In this document: one piece after another, positions 63,761 through 64,000 of the stretch
Layout: the number at the start of each line of letters is the position of its first letter
How positions within the stretch are numbered: position 1 is the stretch's first letter
DNA from: Paracoccus sp. R12_2
GTDB taxonomy: Bacteria; Pseudomonadota; Alphaproteobacteria; Rhodobacterales; Rhodobacteraceae
Direction of reading: 5' to 3'
Length of the DNA stretch: 64,000 nt
NCBI RefSeq assembly: GCF_017744015.1
Contig: NZ_JAGHRA010000001.1
Coordinates: 124,001 to 188,000, forward strand
Program-made: the position numbers and the translations under genes
Notes under the pieces: generated by a model
What the model was told of the DNA's origin: nothing
Database searches by the model: none
The model's input: the letters and a program-made list of their open reading frames with translations, nothing else

Positions 63761-64000
63761 ATGCTGAATATCGATGACGAAAGCGACGATCTGATCCTGC
63801 TTGAGAACGCTCTGGTCGTACCACCGGGCGAAAAGACCAAGAGCAAGTGGCAGCCCTCCGGGGTGCTGGATCAGGCCGGGAATTTCGTCAAGAACTCGAT
63901 CAGCTGGTCTTCGACGTCGGACCCGGTCAACTCTGCACCGAAGTTGCCTGAGGAAAGCAATGTCACCCCGCTTGCAGGAACCTACATGTTCGCCGGCATT
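63761..64000 (+). CDS. N-terminal part of a probable family 61 glycosyltransferase (cut by window edge)
   Basis: The frame is open from the ATG at 63761 to the window end (80 codons), with AGGA five bases before the start. The visible part begins MLNIDDESDDLILLENALVVPPG and ends VTPLAGTYMFAGI. The last segment resembles the stretch that precedes the GHFLxE block of DUF563/family 61 glycosyltransferases, but the diagnostic block itself lies beyond the window. The base use fits the neighbours. Function uncertain. Confidence 0.4.
   Translation, partial: MLNIDDESDDLILLENALVVPPGEKTKSKWQPSGVLDQAGNFVKNSISWSSTSDPVNSAPKLPEESNVTPLAGTYMFAGI

Overview
The window is chromosomal DNA of a high-GC alphaproteobacterium, most probably a member of the Rhodobacterales close to Paracoccus/Rhodobacter. 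The grounds are GC-rich codon use throughout, a B12-methyltransferase-type homocysteine domain standing alone as in the split MetH of Rhodobacterales, a GT14-like transferase with a family-specific C-terminal half, a possible DUF6478 protein, a Hint-domain protein, the lptF-lptG-lptD-surA-pdxA-rsmA order and the prfA-prmC-DUF4167 order. Genes are tightly packed. No insertion sequence, prophage, CRISPR array, tRNA or rRNA gene was seen, and no stretch above about 300 bases lacks a gene.

Layout. 1-3.6 kb: the end of an ABC ATPase, a HIT hydrolase, and a divergent glycosyltransferase/sulfotransferase pair. 3.6-7.6 kb (minus strand): dps, the fatty-acid block fabD-fabG-acpP, a membrane-anchored phosphatase and ndk. 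7.7-9.7 kb: an AI-2E-type permease and an olsB-like acyltransferase. 9.8-21.5 kb: a continuous urea block, ureDAJBCEFG followed by urtABCDE (uptake and hydrolysis of urea). 21.4-23.5 kb: a MurR/RpiR regulator divergent from an agmatinase, a urea-producing enzyme. 23.6-26.6 kb: prfA, prmC and a DUF4167 protein. 26.8-34.7 kb (minus): rsmA, pdxA, surA, lptD, lptG, lptF. 34.8-37 kb: pepA and holC. 37-41.1 kb: a SLAC1-family permease, rpsF-rpsR-rplI, and a homocysteine methyltransferase behind a cobalamin-riboswitch-like leader. 41.1-48.3 kb: a radical SAM protein, yghU, a second AI-2E permease, the carboxy(nor)spermidine dehydrogenase/decarboxylase pair and two poorly known proteins. 48.3-53.3 kb: ilvD, phhB-phhA with a divergent Lrp-type regulator, and a cardiolipin synthase. 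53.3-64 kb: accD, folC, a Hint protein, zapE, an MTA/SAH nucleosidase, an ABC exporter, a CAP-domain lipoprotein, a LysM protein, an acyl-CoA synthetase and the start of a gene that resembles a family 61 glycosyltransferase.

How the genes work together. The strongest theme is nitrogen from urea. Agmatinase makes urea and putrescine, UrtABCDE imports urea, and urease with its nickel accessory proteins and UreJ splits it. Putrescine can feed the carboxyspermidine dehydrogenase/decarboxylase pair encoded further on. A second theme is envelope building: LPS transport, fatty-acid synthesis, cardiolipin, ornithine lipid and surface glycans.

The most interesting unexplained signal is a perfect palindrome, CTGCCCG-N5-CGGGCAG. 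It occurs twice upstream of ureD, bracketing a weak promoter-like sequence, and a third time between ureG and urtA. I noticed it nowhere else in the window. It looks like the operator of an unidentified regulator of urea metabolism. Other signals worth attention are the cobalamin-type leader before the homocysteine methyltransferase, 11-bp-phased GTGCAC repeats between pepA and holC, a structured rpsF leader, and palindromes in the phhA/lrp and rpiR/speB divergent regions.
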